A stretch of 64,000 nucleotides of DNA, taken from the NCBI RefSeq assembly GCF_902148855.1, contig NC_043963.1:35033327-35097326 (forward strand), in the 5' to 3' direction. How positions within the stretch are numbered: the stretch's first letter is position 1; every line of letters starts with the position of its first letter. Shown piece after piece: positions 63,433 through 64,000 of this stretch. Below the pieces are notes generated by a model that saw nothing but the letters and a program-made list of their open reading frames with translations, was not told the DNA's origin and did no database searches. Source of the DNA: Sphaeramia orbicularis. Its lineage: Eukaryota > Chordata > Actinopteri > Kurtiformes > Apogonidae. Made by a program: the position numbers and the translations under genes.

Positions 63433-64000
63433 GCTTCCCACCCAACCACCCCCACCACCACCACTCACCCGCCTCCCCTCTCCTCCTCCACCCCCCACCC
63501 CCACCCCCCACCCCTTCATCTTTCTACCGCGGTCAGACGTGGGCCCTACGTATATCCACCTTGAGAGGAACTGCACTAATCATAACCAACAACCTAAGAG
63601 GCTTTAAATATGATCAATGTTATGTTTATCACCCAAACCTTTGTTAACAGCTGATCAATGGAACTGGGATGTTAAATTATAAAGCCCGTGACTCCAAACA
63701 CATCTCCTTCCAATGTATACTTGAGCTTATAGTAGAGTAAATGGAGGTTTATTCCACACAGCAGGGGAGTTTTAATCTTTTATAAACGGATACTGAGCTG
63801 CTGTTTGCCCTTTTCAGGCCCCATCGGTGAAGGTTATGCGTAATTTCCACAATATTCCTAATCTTTCGTGGGTTCCAATAGGGCAGCAATCCCATCTTTA
63901 AGTTCAAATGTTACTCGTCAAAACAGAAAACACGCCGAAAGTTGAGGTTGTGACATTTTACAGGTGCGATGGTGTAATGGAGTAAGACCAAAACATCCTC
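63066..64000. other. hoxc8a upstream flank to window end
   Basis: Includes a poly(T) run (63404-63431) and a C/A-rich tract (to about 63515), purine-rich on the hoxc8a strand, plus two CCAAT boxes (63705-63709 and 63885-63889). The next gene expected upstream, hoxc9a, is outside the window. No CACGTG/CCAAT pair is seen here. Confidence 0.6.

Overview
This window is the anterior half of a vertebrate Hox cluster, and everything points to the HoxCa cluster of a teleost fish. Six Hox genes lie in one head-to-tail array, all on the minus strand: hoxc8a, hoxc6a, hoxc5a, hoxc4a, hoxc3a and hoxc1a, reading from high to low coordinates. Each has two coding exons joined by a phase-1 intron: a first exon ending in a PBX-binding hexapeptide (YPWM, FPWM, or FEWM in hoxc1a) and a second exon with the homeodomain. 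The PG4 protein closely matches vertebrate Hoxc4, including its EDITRL end, which fixes the cluster as C. The presence of hoxc1a and hoxc3a, which tetrapods lack, and the compact spacing point to a ray-finned fish. No PG2 or PG7 gene is seen, as expected for HoxC. The species cannot be named from the sequence.

Layout. 1-4455: 3' flank of hoxc1a, with a DR2-type retinoic acid response element candidate and a long (TA)n tract. 4456-9367: hoxc1a with an unusually long 3.9-kb intron that holds a PBX-HOX/octamer pair. 9368-21320: 12 kb gene-free, with a PBX-HOX/MEIS motif group at the hoxc1a promoter, a TALE-motif cluster near 12.8 kb and a probable transposon remnant near 14 kb. 21321-24732: hoxc3a, whose intron contains a complete Tc1/mariner-type MITE. 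24733-33901: 9 kb gene-free. 33902-35207: hoxc4a. 35208-45620: 10 kb interval with a 55-bp minisatellite, mir-10b, a consensus DR2 element inside a possible 42-nt exon, and a possible distal leader exon. 45621-47464: hoxc5a; its homeobox exon has no start codon of its own and is found only by splicing. 49322-50456: hoxc6a. 50457-61043: 10.6 kb with a CpG-richer block near 56 kb that looks like a distal hoxc6a promoter. 61044-63065: hoxc8a. 63066-64000: hoxc8a upstream flank.

How it works together. The genes encode nuclear DNA-binding regulators that pattern the head-tail axis, acting with PBX and MEIS cofactors; 3' genes (hoxc1a, hoxc3a) are normally expressed more anteriorly and respond to retinoic acid earlier. 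The sequence shows candidates for several control layers: DR2 elements 3' of hoxc1a and between hoxc4a and hoxc5a; PBX-HOX sites around hoxc1a; a recurring CACGTG/CCAAT pair upstream of hoxc3a, hoxc4a and hoxc5a and at two gene-less spots that also carry splice donors; mir-10b together with a miR-10 seed match downstream of hoxc4a; and miR-196 matches downstream of hoxc6a and hoxc8a. Exon structures are supported directly by reading frame, splice signals and matching phase. The regulatory calls are motif-level inferences.
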